A DNA stretch of 64,000 nucleotides, from assembly GCA_013399695.1 (NCBI GenBank), contig VXAU01003998.1, positions 2,340,703-2,404,702 of the forward strand. Reading direction: 5' to 3'. Source of the DNA: Formicarius rufipectus (lineage: Eukaryota; Chordata; Aves; Passeriformes; Formicariidae). The notes under the pieces are model-generated. The model saw only the letters and a list, made by a program, of their open reading frames with translations, made no database searches and was not told where the DNA came from. Each line of letters opens with the position of its first letter. The stretch's first letter is position 1. Made by a program: the position numbers and the translations under genes. Positions 12,794 through 24,690 of the stretch are shown here, piece by piece.

Positions 12794-15192
12794 ATTAAGT
12801 TTCACAGTGAATCAAGACTTCCACCAAAAAAAGAGAGGTACTGTCATTTGGACTCACTGGATTTTCGATGGATAAAAGCCAGGATAAAACATGAATATGA
12901 CTAAATTATCTATGAAAAAAACCTAAAAAAAATTAAAATCTGGACAAGACCAGTAGAAATTATTTACTTTGTATTTTATATTACCTATTGCACCACATTT
13001 AAAAAAGTTATTTCAGGATTTTAAAAATAACTTTTCATCCTAAAAATATTTCAAGGCATTTGGAGTTTTGACAGAGCTGCATTTTCCAAAGGAAACCCCA
13101 CTCTTCTTGTGTTTGCCCTACCAACTCTTTGTCAATTTCATATGTGGTAGAACGGAGATGTTGGAGTGAAGTACCAACCACCCCAACCAACTGTCCATGA
13201 GCCAGAACTAATTCTTGTGTTCTCTTCCCAGTGACAGAGACATGGACATATGAGACTAGAAGATGTCCACATAGCACAAAAGAAATGGTAACTAGATCAA
13301 GGTCTCTGTCAAGAAGAATTCAAGCCACACAATTACACCTGTCTTCCAAACAAAAAACACTACTTCTGAACACAATGCTTGAAGGTCATCTAGATAATCA
13401 GAGAGCCAGCAGACCATGAGGAAAAAAAAACATTTTTGTATGTGTAAAGTCAACCAGCAATGCAGGAAAATGATGTGTCCTAAAGGGGTGGTAAGAGGTC
13501 ACCAGCACCACCCAAAAAAGCAGATGGCAATGTTCGCCCCGTCAAACTGACAGCCATCCCACAGGAGCACCTCTGTAATAGGAAAACCATTCAGTCATTA
13601 TTGAGCATAAGCGAAGAGCAAAAAACAGTCTTGCCAGAAAGCTGGGATTCAGTGAAATCCATCAGTGTCCTTCCCTGAAAATTTTCAATTATTTTTCTTT
13701 TATTGGAAATCTGAAAGGCCTTAAAGATCTTTAACTGCTGAAAATGCATCTTTCATTTTTCCAACAGAACCTGTAAATTTCCATGGAATAAGTCAATGAA
13801 AACAAACATTTTGTCACCCACATCAACTTTTTCCAGGAAGGAGAGAGAGGAGAAGGGGAAACATTATTTTTGACAAGGCCTGCTAATTGGCAGAGCTCTT
13901 TAATAAATAGATCAGGCCAGAGTGCATGACTCCAGTCCACATGGCAGAACTGTTGGTCCTTGAAAGGCTGATAGAGATCTTGTTGGCTGAGTTTCCCCCT
14001 GTGGTTGACAGAGCATTAGCTAAAGACAGGATACAGGCAACCAGTCCTGCTGAGTATGACTGCATGCCAAACCAGTGGCTGGCAAGATCTCTAAAGGCTT
14101 AATGACAGAACGCAAATGCTCACATAGAGACCTGACCAGCAGAGAATTTGCTAGCTGGAGAACTGCAGGCTAGCCACATACCATAACAGGAGTTTGCTCT
14201 TAAAGACTGAGGAAAAAAAAAAAATAAAAATGAGAGAAGGTCTGCTCTGCAAGTATTTCCAAGGTGGCTATAACCTTTCTCCAAAGAGACAAATCCAACA
14301 TTGAACACCAGAAGAATAAATCAGCTGCAGGGACTGGCAAAAGGCTGAGAATCTAAATTACAGCAAGGTCAATAGAAAGCAGGGGGCTGCTCAGAGGGAG
14401 CCAGAGTGAGAAATTCAGCACATCTGGTAGGTACAAAGCAATGCCCTTCGGGCAAGCTCAGCCCCCAGCCCACCCCTATGCAGTGCCTAGAACTGAGCAG
14501 AGGGAACAACACACGTAGAGACGGCTGCGGGGAGGTCCTGTCTGTGGGAAATCTGTCTGAAGAGGGTGGAGGGGGAAAAAGAAAAAAAAAAAAAGGCAGG
14601 TGAATAAATGAGAAGCAGCAGTGGTAAGACTATGCAGCTCATGTGGCTGCCTGAACAGATGTGAGCTGCTGCCTCTTCTGGCTCAAGGGGTGCTCTCCTG
14701 CTCTGGAGACAGAACAGGCTGTAGCACATCTCCTTGGAGTGGCTTCATGCATGCCACTGGCATGGCTGCATGGATGGCACTGGCATGGCTGCATGGCATG
14801 CCCAGCTCCATCCTAGATCTTGCACAACAGCTCTAAGGCAGGCAATGTGCCTTCACACCATAGGGCACAATGCTCTTTAACAGCCCTCTGCTTCACAGGG
14901 CTTTCTGGGGCCTAAAAATCAATGCTGAGAACCCTGAAAGCTTCCCTAAATATCTGTGCAGTGCAGGCAGGCCTGACAACTGGCTCAGCAGAGGAGGTAT
15001 TCCAAGCGGATCTCTGGAGAAGAAAATAAAAGAGTAGCATGTGGTTGGTTTTCCTGTTGATTTGGAGAGACTTGCCTATGAAGCATCCTTTGAATGTGCA
15101 ATAGATGGGTTGCAGCCCAAAATCATATTTACAAGAAAATGTCCATAAAAGATGTATAGCCCCTGAATGTACATGCAGAGGTATGGCATGTA
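12794..15192. other. Unique non-coding DNA
   Basis: Contains A runs at 14213 and 14582 and the 23-bp tandem pair at 14755, with no recognised gene. The stretch 13231-13290 follows a pyrimidine-plus-CAG acceptor-like site and ends before GTAACT, but it encodes nothing familiar. Confidence 0.65.
14755..14800 (+). repeat. Tandem repeat, 23 bp x 2
   Basis: CACTGGCATGGCTGCATGG at 14755 recurs exactly 23 bases later, at 14778. The two units differ only in the last few bases. Further GGCATG/GCATGC words surround them, suggesting local slippage. Confidence 0.85.
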
Positions 15193-15212
15193 CATACCAT
15201 GTACATGGTATG
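15193..15212. repeat. Perfect 20-bp palindrome
   Basis: CATACCATGTACATGGTATG equals its own reverse complement. The flanking GTATGGCATGTA adds further related words. It lies 100 bp left of the CR1 fragment, in otherwise unique DNA. Confidence 0.9.
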
Positions 15213-15310
15213 CAAGCTGGAAACCAGGGCAAAGAGCTGGAAAAACAAGAATAAAAAAGGTTTTGTTGAAGACAAAAGTCGGTCAGATACTGACACTTTT
15301 TGGGGATGTA

Positions 15311-15590
15311 TCAGAGAATCATAGTAGATGCTGAGTTAGAAAGGGACCCCCATGGATCATTAAGTCCATGAAGGCACAAATATCTGGCTTTGCAATGCTG
15401 AGCTTACTTGGGCTGCAGGACCACCAAAGGTTTGGTGGTCAGGCTCCCCTGGAAGCATCGCCACTGTCTGCACATCCGTGGGGTGAGCTCTGCTCTGTTG
15501 GGGTTCAGTCAGGCAGCCCCATGGGAATGTTTCCAGTACAGCAGCACCCTGATTTGCTCTTCAGTTCAAATGGTGCCAGATCAATCCTCT
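15311..15590 (-). repeat. CR1-type LINE, degraded 3' end, minus strand
   Basis: The left part, TCAGAGAATCATAG then GTTAGAAAGGGACCC and GGATCATTAAGTCCA, follows the well-known antisense 3' end of avian CR1 (agaatcatagaatggt... gttggaagggacct... gatcatctagtcca). Further right, TCAGGCAGCCCCATGGG and TTTCCAGTACAGCAGCACCC resemble the next part of the 3' untranslated region. The middle, 15375-15500, is poorly recognisable and holds a hairpin at 15419-15440. CR1 is the dominant LINE of birds and other sauropsids and is usually 5'-truncated, as here. Confidence 0.62.
15419..15440. repeat. Hairpin, 10-bp perfect arms, 2-base loop
   Basis: Arms GACCACCAAA and TTTGGTGGTC enclose GG. It lies in the poorly preserved middle of the CR1-like fragment and has no recognisable role. 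Confidence 0.88.
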
Positions 15591-15630
15591 GAACTTCCCC
15601 TGGGTCTAGACTAGAGTTTGGAATGATGTG

Positions 15631-15644
15631 AAAAAAAAAAAAAA
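15631..15644 (+). repeat. Poly-A run (14)
   Basis: Fourteen A just right of the CR1 fragment. CR1 does not end in poly-A and this copy runs the other way, so the run is unrelated to it. Confidence 0.85.
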
Positions 15645-16593
15645 TTCAAATATTGAATAACCAAATATCCCACAGATTCCAAAGTGTTGTCAGCACTTTG
15701 GAGTATTCCATTTACATTTGAATACTTTACAGTATAAATCCATTCCTACAGTTAATCATTTCTTGCTTGCATTATTTTTTTGCTACTATTTATTACCGTA
15801 TCTAAAGATATTGTCCTTTGTTGCTTAATGGAAAAGAACAAGGGAAGATAAATAGCCTTTGAGTGTGACATGGATGGTACAGGAAAAATAAAAAGAACAA
15901 CAATATATATTCAAGCTAAATTAAATCTGGGGTTCTGGAGTTTGTACATGATGGTGGCAAGGAGAGTACAGGAAACCTTGCAGATTGCAGCACTTTTGTG
16001 ACCTCCAGGAGAAAATCTTTTCTGATGTTCCAAGTGAACAAACAGTGATGTTTTGTGTCGCTCCCACTGCTCCCAAATATGGCTGTTGGTACAGTAACAA
16101 GCTGCTCTTATCCACAAGGGTGTCACCCACACAGAACATTTGGAATGGATCCTTTCTCCCTAATTCTTCAGCCCAACTTTGAACTAGTTCAAGGTATTGG
16201 ATCATCAGCATGAGAATAATATGTATATTTAAATATATAGAAACATACAGGGATATCTATGCATTATTTAAATATGAATATACGTATATATTTTTGTCCA
16301 GCTATGGTGCACACTGCCAACCTTTGCTTAGCCCATCCCACAGTGAACAACTGAAACAGTGGCTCAGCTGATTGCTTTTCTTAGAGATTTGGAGGAAAAG
16401 GGGATCTGTCGTCACCCTGCCAGAGAAACCTGCTGCATGAGGAAGGGAGAGCAAGGATGGAAACTGAGCTCAGTGTCACCAGGATAAAGCTAGTTGGGGT
16501 CACAGTCCAGCTTGAAAAACTTTTAAAGAAGCATTTATAAGTTTTACAGAGTGGATTTAAAGCTGGCCATGGATGTAGTGACTAAAGCTGCAG

Positions 16594-16655
16594 TCCTTAA
16601 AGGTATTTAGGCCCTTGATGCCCCAGTCAAGCCAAACCTTTGAGTATCTGGGCTC
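16594..16655. repeat. Small inverted-repeat fossil (MITE-like)
   Basis: The left arm TCCTTAAAGGTATTTAGGC and the right arm GCCAAACCTTTGAGTATCTG are imperfect reverse complements separated by about 18 bases. The words 'aaaggtatttaggc' and 'acctttgaggatctgggc' are familiar from a short palindromic repeat of turtles, crocodiles and birds, probably a DNA-transposon derivative. I do not know its library name. Confidence 0.5.
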
Positions 16656-17384
16656 CAGCACAAGAACTTTCTACCTAGACTAGCATGAATAATAGTTTGG
16701 GTAAAAGTACTGGCCATATGGCCCTCAGGCCAACTCCACCAATGGATGTGGTTCTAATTAATGGCTTAGATGCTCAGTAAGGTGGGTACCAATTCCTGGA
16801 AGCCTCTCTCAACTGCATGGGTTTCCCACGCAATCTCGACATATGCTTGTGTCTGCTTTTTCCAGCTCTGCCATCCCTCTGACCTCCTGTTCCCATGGCA
16901 AGACTGAGGTTTTGCAGCACTAAGGAGGGAGCAGTGAGACTTTCAGGGAAGACAGAAGGGTATGCAGAGAGTGAGTAAAGACCAACTCAGTTAAGGAATT
17001 CAATCAAATAGCCACTCTAAGGTAGTATGGTAGGTGTATCTTGGAGATGGGAAGAGTCATTAAAGTACACTGGCAATGGAAACATTTTAATTAGAGGTGG
17101 CTATCACCTCTTCTAGTAAAACATACTGTTTGGCTAAAGTTGACATATCCCTGTAAACCATTTCAGCTTCACTCAGTTTTATAAGGAGGCTTTTCTTGGT
17201 AAATAGGAGAGTAAGAGACTGACTGATGCTGTTTAGCTGGTCTTTAGGACATTGGCCACGCTTCAAATCCCTGTTCTGCCTGATTCAGAATGATCTCAAA
17301 AACCTCTGCAAGCAGAAAAAAAAAGGCTGGGCGGTGATGATTTAAAATGGCTACATTGGAATGTTTAAAATATGTCAAAACCGT

Positions 17385-17479
17385 TCCCCCCCCTTTTTTT
17401 TTTCCTTTTTTTTTTTTGTTTTGTTTTGTTTTGGTTTTGGTTTTGTTTGGGTTTTTTGGGTTTTTTTGCTTTTTTTTTG
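17385..17479. repeat. T-rich compound tract: C8, poly-T, (GTTTT)n, G/T blocks
   Basis: Eight C at 17386-17393 are followed by two T runs, then repeated GTTTT, GGTTTT and GGGTTTTTT blocks. On the minus strand this is an A-rich tract with AAAAC units, like those at 7374 and 18608. No retrocopy is recognisable next to it. Confidence 0.85.
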
Positions 17480-17895
17480 AATGGGAAATTCATCAAACCT
17501 GACACTTCTCATGGAGAGTTCTGGCTCCAATGAATCAGTATATTTGGAAGCCCCTAATTCCACCCCCCCTTCACCACCATTTCAGCCAAATATTCTTGGC
17601 TGGTTCTAATTATACAGTCATATATTTTTATACACACACACAACCAGTGCATACACATGAAGGCTCAGTAATCACAGATCAGACGAGGAGGAAAGTGTCG
17701 ATAAGACTTTAGCTGTTCCACAACACAAAAAAAAGTCTGAGAACCCTTTCCCCACCCTCTCTTCACCTCATCCTTCCAGGAAAAGCCCAGCAGCAGATAG
17801 TGGGCTCTGCAGATGGCAGCCACGTGCACTGGCTGGCTGAGTCCCCGTCTTGGCATTTCTGCACTTCTCTAGTGCCCTCCTCAGGTTTTGCAGAA

Positions 17896-17934
17896 GTTCA
17901 CCTTCCTTTAGTTGTGAGGTTCACCTTCCTTTAG
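17896..17934 (+). repeat. Short direct repeat, 16-bp copies at 23-bp period
   Basis: GTTCACCTTCCTTTAG occurs at 17896-17911 and again, identical, at 17919-17934, with TTGTGAG between. It looks like a recent 23-bp tandem duplication. Confidence 0.85.
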
Positions 17935-18607
17935 ACACCAGACCGAATCTAGCCCTGCTGTCCTGCTGCCAGGCATCCAGCACCCTTGAGGGAAGGTGAG
18001 AATTGGTCCTTTCCACACCCAGAAGGAGGCCAGGGAGTGGAGAAGTCCAGGGAAGGCAATGTCCTCAGGGATGAAACTCAACATCAGGAGCTTCAGTACT
18101 TCAGGGTGTGCTTGCAACCCTGGAGAAAGGGGTCCCTGCCTTGAGTCCTGGCATCACCAGTGAGAGCAAAGGGCACTCAGCACTCAACAGGCATCCAGCA
18201 CCTCTCAGGATCAATCCATAGATCAAAGCCGCTCAGCAGGGCTGGTAGGAGGCATTACCAGAGCCCAAAGCTGCTGATAAGGTTTCAGGGGGGCTTCCTC
18301 TACCTCATGCACTGAGAGTGACCCTCTTAAGGAAGGGGGAGCAGGGCAAAGTATTCTCTCTGCAAATGATGAAATAGTTAAAGTTGAAAGCAAATAGGCT
18401 ATCCAGTCCTCCCTTTAACCCTCCTGCAACAGAAGAGACCTGAGGGCCAGCCAAATTCACCAGTTCTAGGAAATTATTAAAAAAAAAGACATACGCACAT
18501 TGGGGGGTGGGAAGACCAATCTATTTTCACAAGAATCTGTCCTTGATTAGAGCAGAAACATGGTAGTGGGGAAAGAACCAATTATTCAGCAGAGAGTTCA
18601 GAAGAAC

Positions 18608-18657
18608 AAATAAAAAAGAAAAAAAAAAACCAAACCAAAACAAAACAAAACAAAAAG
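18608..18657 (+). repeat. A-rich / (CAAAA)n simple repeat
   Basis: Runs of A lead into CCAAACC and four CAAAA units. It resembles the tract at 7374 and the reverse of the tract at 17385. No mobile element is recognisable upstream. Confidence 0.85.
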
Positions 18658-20788
18658 GCATATTTGTTCAGGGTGTGATAGAGAGACTTCCAAAGCGCAT
18701 GGAGACAATTGAAAATTACGTCTATTGAAGCAAAGGCATTTGCCACTCAGGGTGAGGAATCAAATGGCAAGTCCCAGGGAGGCAGGAGGGTGGGGTGGCC
18801 ACCCCTGGGTGGGCAGTGACAGACAGGCTTGAGCATATGACCTCTCATAAAATCCTTCCAGGGGGCTTTCACATATTGTGTGGAGCATAAACTGATTTCC
18901 ACACACAGAGATTCCTAATAAAGATATCCTTCAGGAGGCAAGGGGAGGAGACGGGGTAGTGAAGCCAGCCTGTTTGCCAAGCAGACTTCCCCATCGAAGG
19001 TGGCATAGATGTAAAATGGAACATGTGAAGAGATGGGAAAAAATGCTGTTGACCTCGACACCATATAATAAAAAAAGAACTCCATGTGAATTAAATATGA
19101 ACTCCCCAAACACCAGAAGCTTGAGGGAAGGTCAAGGATTGGCACTCCCCTGGTTTCTTATTGCAGATCAGACCTGGGCAGCTTCACAGAGTGCCTCTGG
19201 TTAAAAAGCAGTTATCATCTGCCTCAGACTGACCCGGCCAGAGTCTGAACCGGTCTGAATAGAGATTTATTAACCCTCGCAGACAGAGATCAATAAATAG
19301 CTTCTTCTTGAGCAGGCAAACTGTCTGGAATACAAAAACAAGAAGAGAGCCTACCACCAATCTACTCTCCCCCCATCCAATAAAAGAATTTCCCACTGGA
19401 CAGCAATTTCTAATTTCTGTAGTGTTTTGAAGTCTACTCACAGCACATTCAGAGCACTGGATCCCTGCCATGTAGAGTATGGTTGTTAGCAATGTGATAT
19501 GTACACTTCTCTAGGGTAATTTGGAAACTATCCATACTTGGAACCTCCTCCACTGATTGCTGGTCACTCTGTCTTACCATTACTGGTACACCAGTAAGAT
19601 TCATGTGCAGTAGAAGAAAGAGTAGATTATGTTCTTCAGGGACAAAGCCACACAGTGCTTCCATCTCTCCAATTACCTACTCTGTTAAGGGGAGAGATAA
19701 AGTTAAAAGTGGGGTGAAATAAGAGATTTAAACTTACAGTTTGAGATTTTTCTTTAATTGAAACTACTTTGGAAGAAAGGGTGAAGGCTTAATTTAAAAA
19801 TAATCAAAACATTTTTCAAGCAAAAGTCAAAAACATGGGGCTGGCATGCTTGTTCTTGAAATGGATAAGTGAAATCCGGGGGAAAGAAAGATGCTCTAAC
19901 AAACAAGGTGACACAGCATCTTTCATTAGCTCCAGTAAGCAGTTCCACTTGACTCTGAAAAACTCACAATTATTAGCATTTTATCGGTATTCATAATGTA
20001 TGTCAAGATTTTCTAGCCATGCCTTTAAACAAAGAGATGAAGCTCCTGGTTTGAGAAGTCCTTGACCTGCAGACTGCTAGAGGAGGCTGGAGTCTCCACT
20101 GGAGACTTTGTCATCTTCTGTTTCAAAGCTCCCCTGTGCATTTCCTGTCAGTCATGGGTGATTGTTTGGTGTGGACCTTCACACCGAGTCATCCCTAACT
20201 TATTTCCCAATCCTTTCCTATGTGTCATTATTCTTATTCATTGACTCCTGTCTCATATAATTCTGTTTACAAATCCTTCTGGCTGCCTCTAAGCTACTTA
20301 ACACATCTCCACCTCCAAAACATGAAATACTCTATTTCAGAAAAGTTTAAGGGCTCACACAGGTGGAAACTGTCAGGAATAGCTCCCAGTTACTCACTCT
20401 TCAGAGGCTACACAGGGGTGTGACAACATAAGGAAACCCTTCCTGGTAAAATCAGATGACAGCTTTTGACAGTCAGTGTTGTACGACATATTCAAACTAT
20501 AACCAGACCTTGGCATAGAAGACTTTCTCTTTCTTACAAAAGTTTTTGAAGCTTCAGTTCATGTTCCTCTTCATATCAGAAAGAAACTTGAAAGGAAATC
20601 TCAGAACTGTTCACAGATCATGATTGAAAAATAAATAGAAAGAAAAGCAAAACAAAAATCAGTGAAGATAAAAATAATTTGATTTGGACTTTTCCTCAAT
20701 GTTTAATCTTTCTTTCTACTATAAATAAAGTCAAATTTTAAAATTAAATGCCATTTCAATGTAGAAAACCTACAAACTTCTAATCGTC

Positions 20789-20803
20789 AAAAAAAAAAAA
20801 AAA
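20789..20803 (+). repeat. Poly-A run (15)
   Basis: Fifteen A followed by GAAAAAA. No mobile element is recognised beside it. Confidence 0.85.
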
Positions 20804-22183
20804 GAAAAAATTGTTTTAGAAATGCTGTAATAATTTTGCAAGCTGAAAAATCTGTTAAAACCATCTCATTTCCCACAAAGAGTTGCAGTTTGAATATACT
20901 TGTCTTTTGTGTCAGAATAAAACATGCAAAATCAAATTTCTGACCCTTTCTAGAAGTGGCTTCATGTTTTTGTAACACTTTTCAAGGTGAGAGATGCACC
21001 AAAATAAACTTGTGACTTTGCCCAGCCTCTGAAGCTGCTTAGATCCAAGGGTATCGGTCAAAGAAACTGGTGAATTCAAAAGTGTTGATGGGGGAAAGAG
21101 AGAGGGTCTGAACTGAACAAAAATGTTTGTGCCAGCAAGTGAGGATTACTCCTTCTTTCCTCGTGTTGGCTAATCATGCTGCAGAACATGCCCATCAGCA
21201 AGGGAACGAAGCACAGATCCAGGAGCCAGAAGTGGCCAGTTGACCTTGAACAAGCACCAAATTCATCAGGGGCTCAATGGACTGCAGGGGAGCCAGGAGA
21301 TGTGGTACTTGCCTTGACACTGGGCAGGATGTACTGGTGGAGATATAATACTGTTTTCTAACAATTTCCACCAGCTTTCCAGTATTTGCATTCAGTTCTC
21401 AACTGTATCTGACACTTTGTAAATTCTAAAAATTGATCCATTCAGGGCATAAGGGTTGAGGAAAAGAAAAGGGTCAGCAGATAGCAGGCAAGCCAGCTGT
21501 TGATGTAGGGGGGAGGTTGCCAAATAGTTGCTGAGGGTTGGGCAGTCATTTCTCCTTCAGCAGAGCTGGCAAACAGAGACACAACATATCCAGACTTGCA
21601 CTTGAGAGCTTCCAGGATTCACTGGCCCTGACATCTTCTGCCAGAAATAGAGAGACCTTCTGGAAACTGCATGCCTGTTGAAAGGCCATTGCGGTACCAC
21701 CTTGGGTCTGCAGCGTGCCTCTGCTCCTTTCCACTGCCCTGTCCTGTGCCAGAGACCTATACCATCTCCAGACCACTGCTGAGGAGGTATCCACATGCCT
21801 TCGCAACCAGAACCAGAAGTGACTGGGATCAAAGCAATGATTAGTGGAAGAAATTTTCAGGACTGCTTTACATGAAAGTTCAGGCTCTGTGATTGTAGCA
21901 GCTCCTTTGGCCATGAAAAATAATCAGGATTACAGGGTCTAATATTTTTTGTTGCACAGCTCCTATTTACAGCAGTGGGACTAGTAGCTCTGAAGTGAAC
22001 ACACAATATATATCTAATAAAGACCTTTTGGGTGAGTGGTAGAGAACTCAGTCAACTGCCAACCTCACTTGAAGCATGGAAAGGAATATGTCCAAGAGAC
22101 CACCCCACTAAATTTTCCGGGATCATTTTGCATGTTGCCTGCTCAGAGGAGACCACAATGAAAAACAGGAAAATGTCCAAACC

Positions 22184-22320
22184 TCATAAGAACATAAGGC
22201 CCAACGTCCAAGCAGTGCAGTAATTTGGGTCTGACCGTAACTGGTAGCAGGTATTAAGGGAAGAGTGTAAAGAGCAGTGTATGGACAGATATTTAGCCTC
22301 TGGGAAACAGCAGTATATAG
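22184..22320 (+). repeat. Possible old CR1-like fragment
   Basis: CATAAGAACATAAGGCCC and, 18 bases on, TGGGTCTGACC resemble 'ataagaacataagaacggccatactgggtcagacc', a stretch common in CR1-type repeats of turtles and crocodiles. The continuation is not convincing and the spacing includes extra bases, so this is tentative. Confidence 0.35.
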
Positions 22321-22459
22321 ACCAAGCAGAATGGGTATCAATGTCCCTTGTCCTTTAGAGATATCAGGGCACATTAGAGAACCTAAAAAAAGGGGGGAAA
22401 AAAAGTAATTAGAGAAATGTGCTCAATGGCAGTGAAGAAAATGTTATAAATGACTTGGA

Positions 22460-22595
22460 GCATGCCTCCCACTAACCATGGGGCAAGACATTTCATCTAG
22501 CCTGTGCCTCAGTTGCCACCATGAGATAGAGATGTTGCATCATCACCATAGAATGGAGAAAATTAAACCATGTTATGACTGAAAAGTCTTGAGGT
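22460..22595 (+). repeat. Ancient MIR-type SINE, core and 3' part
   Basis: The stretch contains GGGGCAAGACATTTCATC followed by CCTGTGCCTCAGTTGCC, the signature of the MIR core (ggcaagtcact... tgtgcctcagttt). It continues with ATGAGATAGAGATG and GACTGAAAAGTCTTGAG, which recall the alternative 3' part found in sauropsid copies. The tRNA-like head is not recognisable. It lies 1.8 kb from another copy on the same strand. Confidence 0.65.
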
Positions 22596-24420
22596 GTGAG
22601 GGATGAGGACCAGATGGGACACTCCAGAGGGACAGGCTGTACAAGTGTCCTCTTTCAGTCATTTTCCCTTTGGCATCTGGATTTTAGTCCCAGTCATGGA
22701 AGCATTGCAAAGACATTGTTCATTACACAAATAACTCATGATTGTCATCCACTGTATATTATTTCCTCTCCCTTACACACTGTTTCTTCTTTTCAAGAAA
22801 GATTAAAACAGCTGTTCTCATCGAGGCAAGAGGATACAAGACTTTCAGCATCCAGTCAAATCAGTGAGTCCTTTTTGGATTCAAGTTGTTATTAGTCTGA
22901 GCCTGAAATTCGTTTGGAGGAATGATTCAACAAAGTGTTGCACAGGGATGAATTTAGGAAGTTCCTCAAAGCACCTAAGCATATAGAGGGAAAAGACATC
23001 TAATAAATGGTTCCCCATAAACATTTCACTGAGCTGTAATATCAAGGTGATTAAATAACACAGGAGACTGAGCTCTCCATGCCCAGCTCTTACTTAGTGT
23101 GTAACAAGAGTTAGGTGTGCTGCAGATGAGAAAAGAGTATTTTTCTTCCTCCCAGCTCAATAAACCCAGGGTTTATACACACAGCATACCAGACTTGAGC
23201 ATCTTACACTTAAATGCAATACCCAAGGCATATGGAGTGAGTGCCAGGCTCTGCCCAAATTGCTTATGAGTAAGAGAGGCAAAGGGAGAAGTGTTGCTAA
23301 GTGAAGAGCTGAGGCATACATGGGTCTTCAGTGTTTTCAGCAAAGTCCAAAGAAGATTTGGGAGTCCTACACCCAGGCCCTCACCACCACAATGAGAGCA
23401 CTGACCACCCTAACAGCCAGTGGGATCACTGCAGCCATCTACCTAGCTGGTGCTCCTGGGTCTACAGGCCCCTTTCTCTCTATGAAAAAGCATCATGACT
23501 AAATAAGTCTATTGATCTGATTTTGAAGCTGAGCTGTAAACACCTTGCTGATAGATGGGGAGAGATTGTAAGGCCTGAAGAATCAATCTTCATATCAGGG
23601 CACTAGATTAAATTCATACAGGTAATAGAGGAATCTCAGCTCTGCTATAGATAAAACCAAGCATCACTTTCTGGTTTTAGGTGGACTGTTCAAATCACAC
23701 CTAAACCAGCCTGCCTCAACATCCCAAAATGCCTCCTCTCTGCTGAGCATGCCAAGGTTAGCAAGCCAACCTTGTGGTGACTGTGCAGGGGAGGACCAGA
23801 GCCAAGACCACCAGACAATAGTTTCTCTGTCTGAAACTACTCCTGCACGCAAGATCTGAATGTGTGTCTTTGTTGAAGATGTTGTGGACAATCTCAGTAT
23901 ATCTGGCTCGATACAGATGAATTAAAAGAAGTCTGAAGGTTGCTATAGATAAGGTCAGACATTCTAGTGAGACCTTCCTGGATTTAATGCCTATGGACTT
24001 ATAGGAACTACAAAGAAACATAAGAGAACACTCTGCTCCTTGTTCCATCTCTCTTGATGGGATATGCTCCAAAAAAGACAATATTAATCTCTACTGGATG
24101 CTTTCATGTGCCTTGTTTCTTGAATTTTCCCTGAGTTTCAGTATATAGAAACATAAATAGCAGCAATTCTCAAAGAGGGCAGAGTCTAGGTTATTTTGAT
24201 AGTGTAGCAAGAACTGTTATATTTCCTACTTTTCAGAAGTTTAAATTTGCATTGATTTTTCACATCCTTCTGAGGACTAATCCTCTATGCATTCTGGAAC
24301 AATAAAAGCCACCAATAGGCGATATTAACTCCCTGCTGAAGTTTTTGGCATAAGGTGCTGCATGCTCTAATCTATTTGCAAATCAAAAGCCAACGCTTTG
24401 CACACTTCAATGAAAAGCCT
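22596..24420. other. Unique non-coding DNA
   Basis: Lies between two old SINE copies on the same strand. No gene, repeat or RNA is recognised. Confidence 0.65.
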
Positions 24421-24690
24421 GAGGCAGCCTGCCCCATTAGAAAGGTCACCAGATTAGGACACAAGGGAACTCTTCGAAGTTTTGCCACTGATTTACTGTT
24501 CAGTCTTGGCCAAGTAATCTCTTTTCTTTGTGCCTCTAGTTTTCCTCCCATTCTTTGTGTTTTCTATTCAGGCTGTGAGTTTAGGGCAGGAGCACCCCTC
24601 TCATTTTGTGCTGGTCCAGTGCCTCATAGAGCAGGCCTCCCTCTCCAGCATAGCTGGAATATGCCTACTAGGTGCCACCACAACACAAAG
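24421..24690 (+). repeat. Ancient MIR/CORE-type SINE, near full length, with L2-like tail
   Basis: Read on the plus strand, the parts come in the order of this SINE class. A degraded tRNA-derived head begins GAGGCAG. The core follows at 24483-24550: TTTGCCACTGATTTACTG, then CTTGGCCAAGTAATCTC and TTTGTGCCTCTAGTTTTCC. The tail, 24570-24690, resembles LINE-2-type 3' ends: CTGTGAGTTTAGGGCAGGAG, then CATTTTGTGCTGGTCCAGTG, and finally CTACTAGGTGCCACCACAAC. The match is to the remembered shape of the family, not to a database consensus. No target duplication is visible, as expected for an insertion this old. Elements of this class spread in early amniotes and survive mainly where sequence turnover is slow. 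An open frame across it (24355-24705) is a by-product. Confidence 0.82.

Larger units (their letters stand above)
15645..22183. other. Unique non-coding DNA with few fossils
   Basis: Holds the inverted-repeat fossil at 16594, the simple tracts at 17385 and 18608, and the 23-bp duplication at 17896. Nothing else is recognised. AT-rich blocks near 16.2 kb contain alternating TATA/ATAT words. Confidence 0.65.

Noticed and set aside
13231..13290. Coding exon
   Set aside because: Acceptor- and donor-like sites flank 60 bases, but the translation is unfamiliar and such pairs are common by chance.
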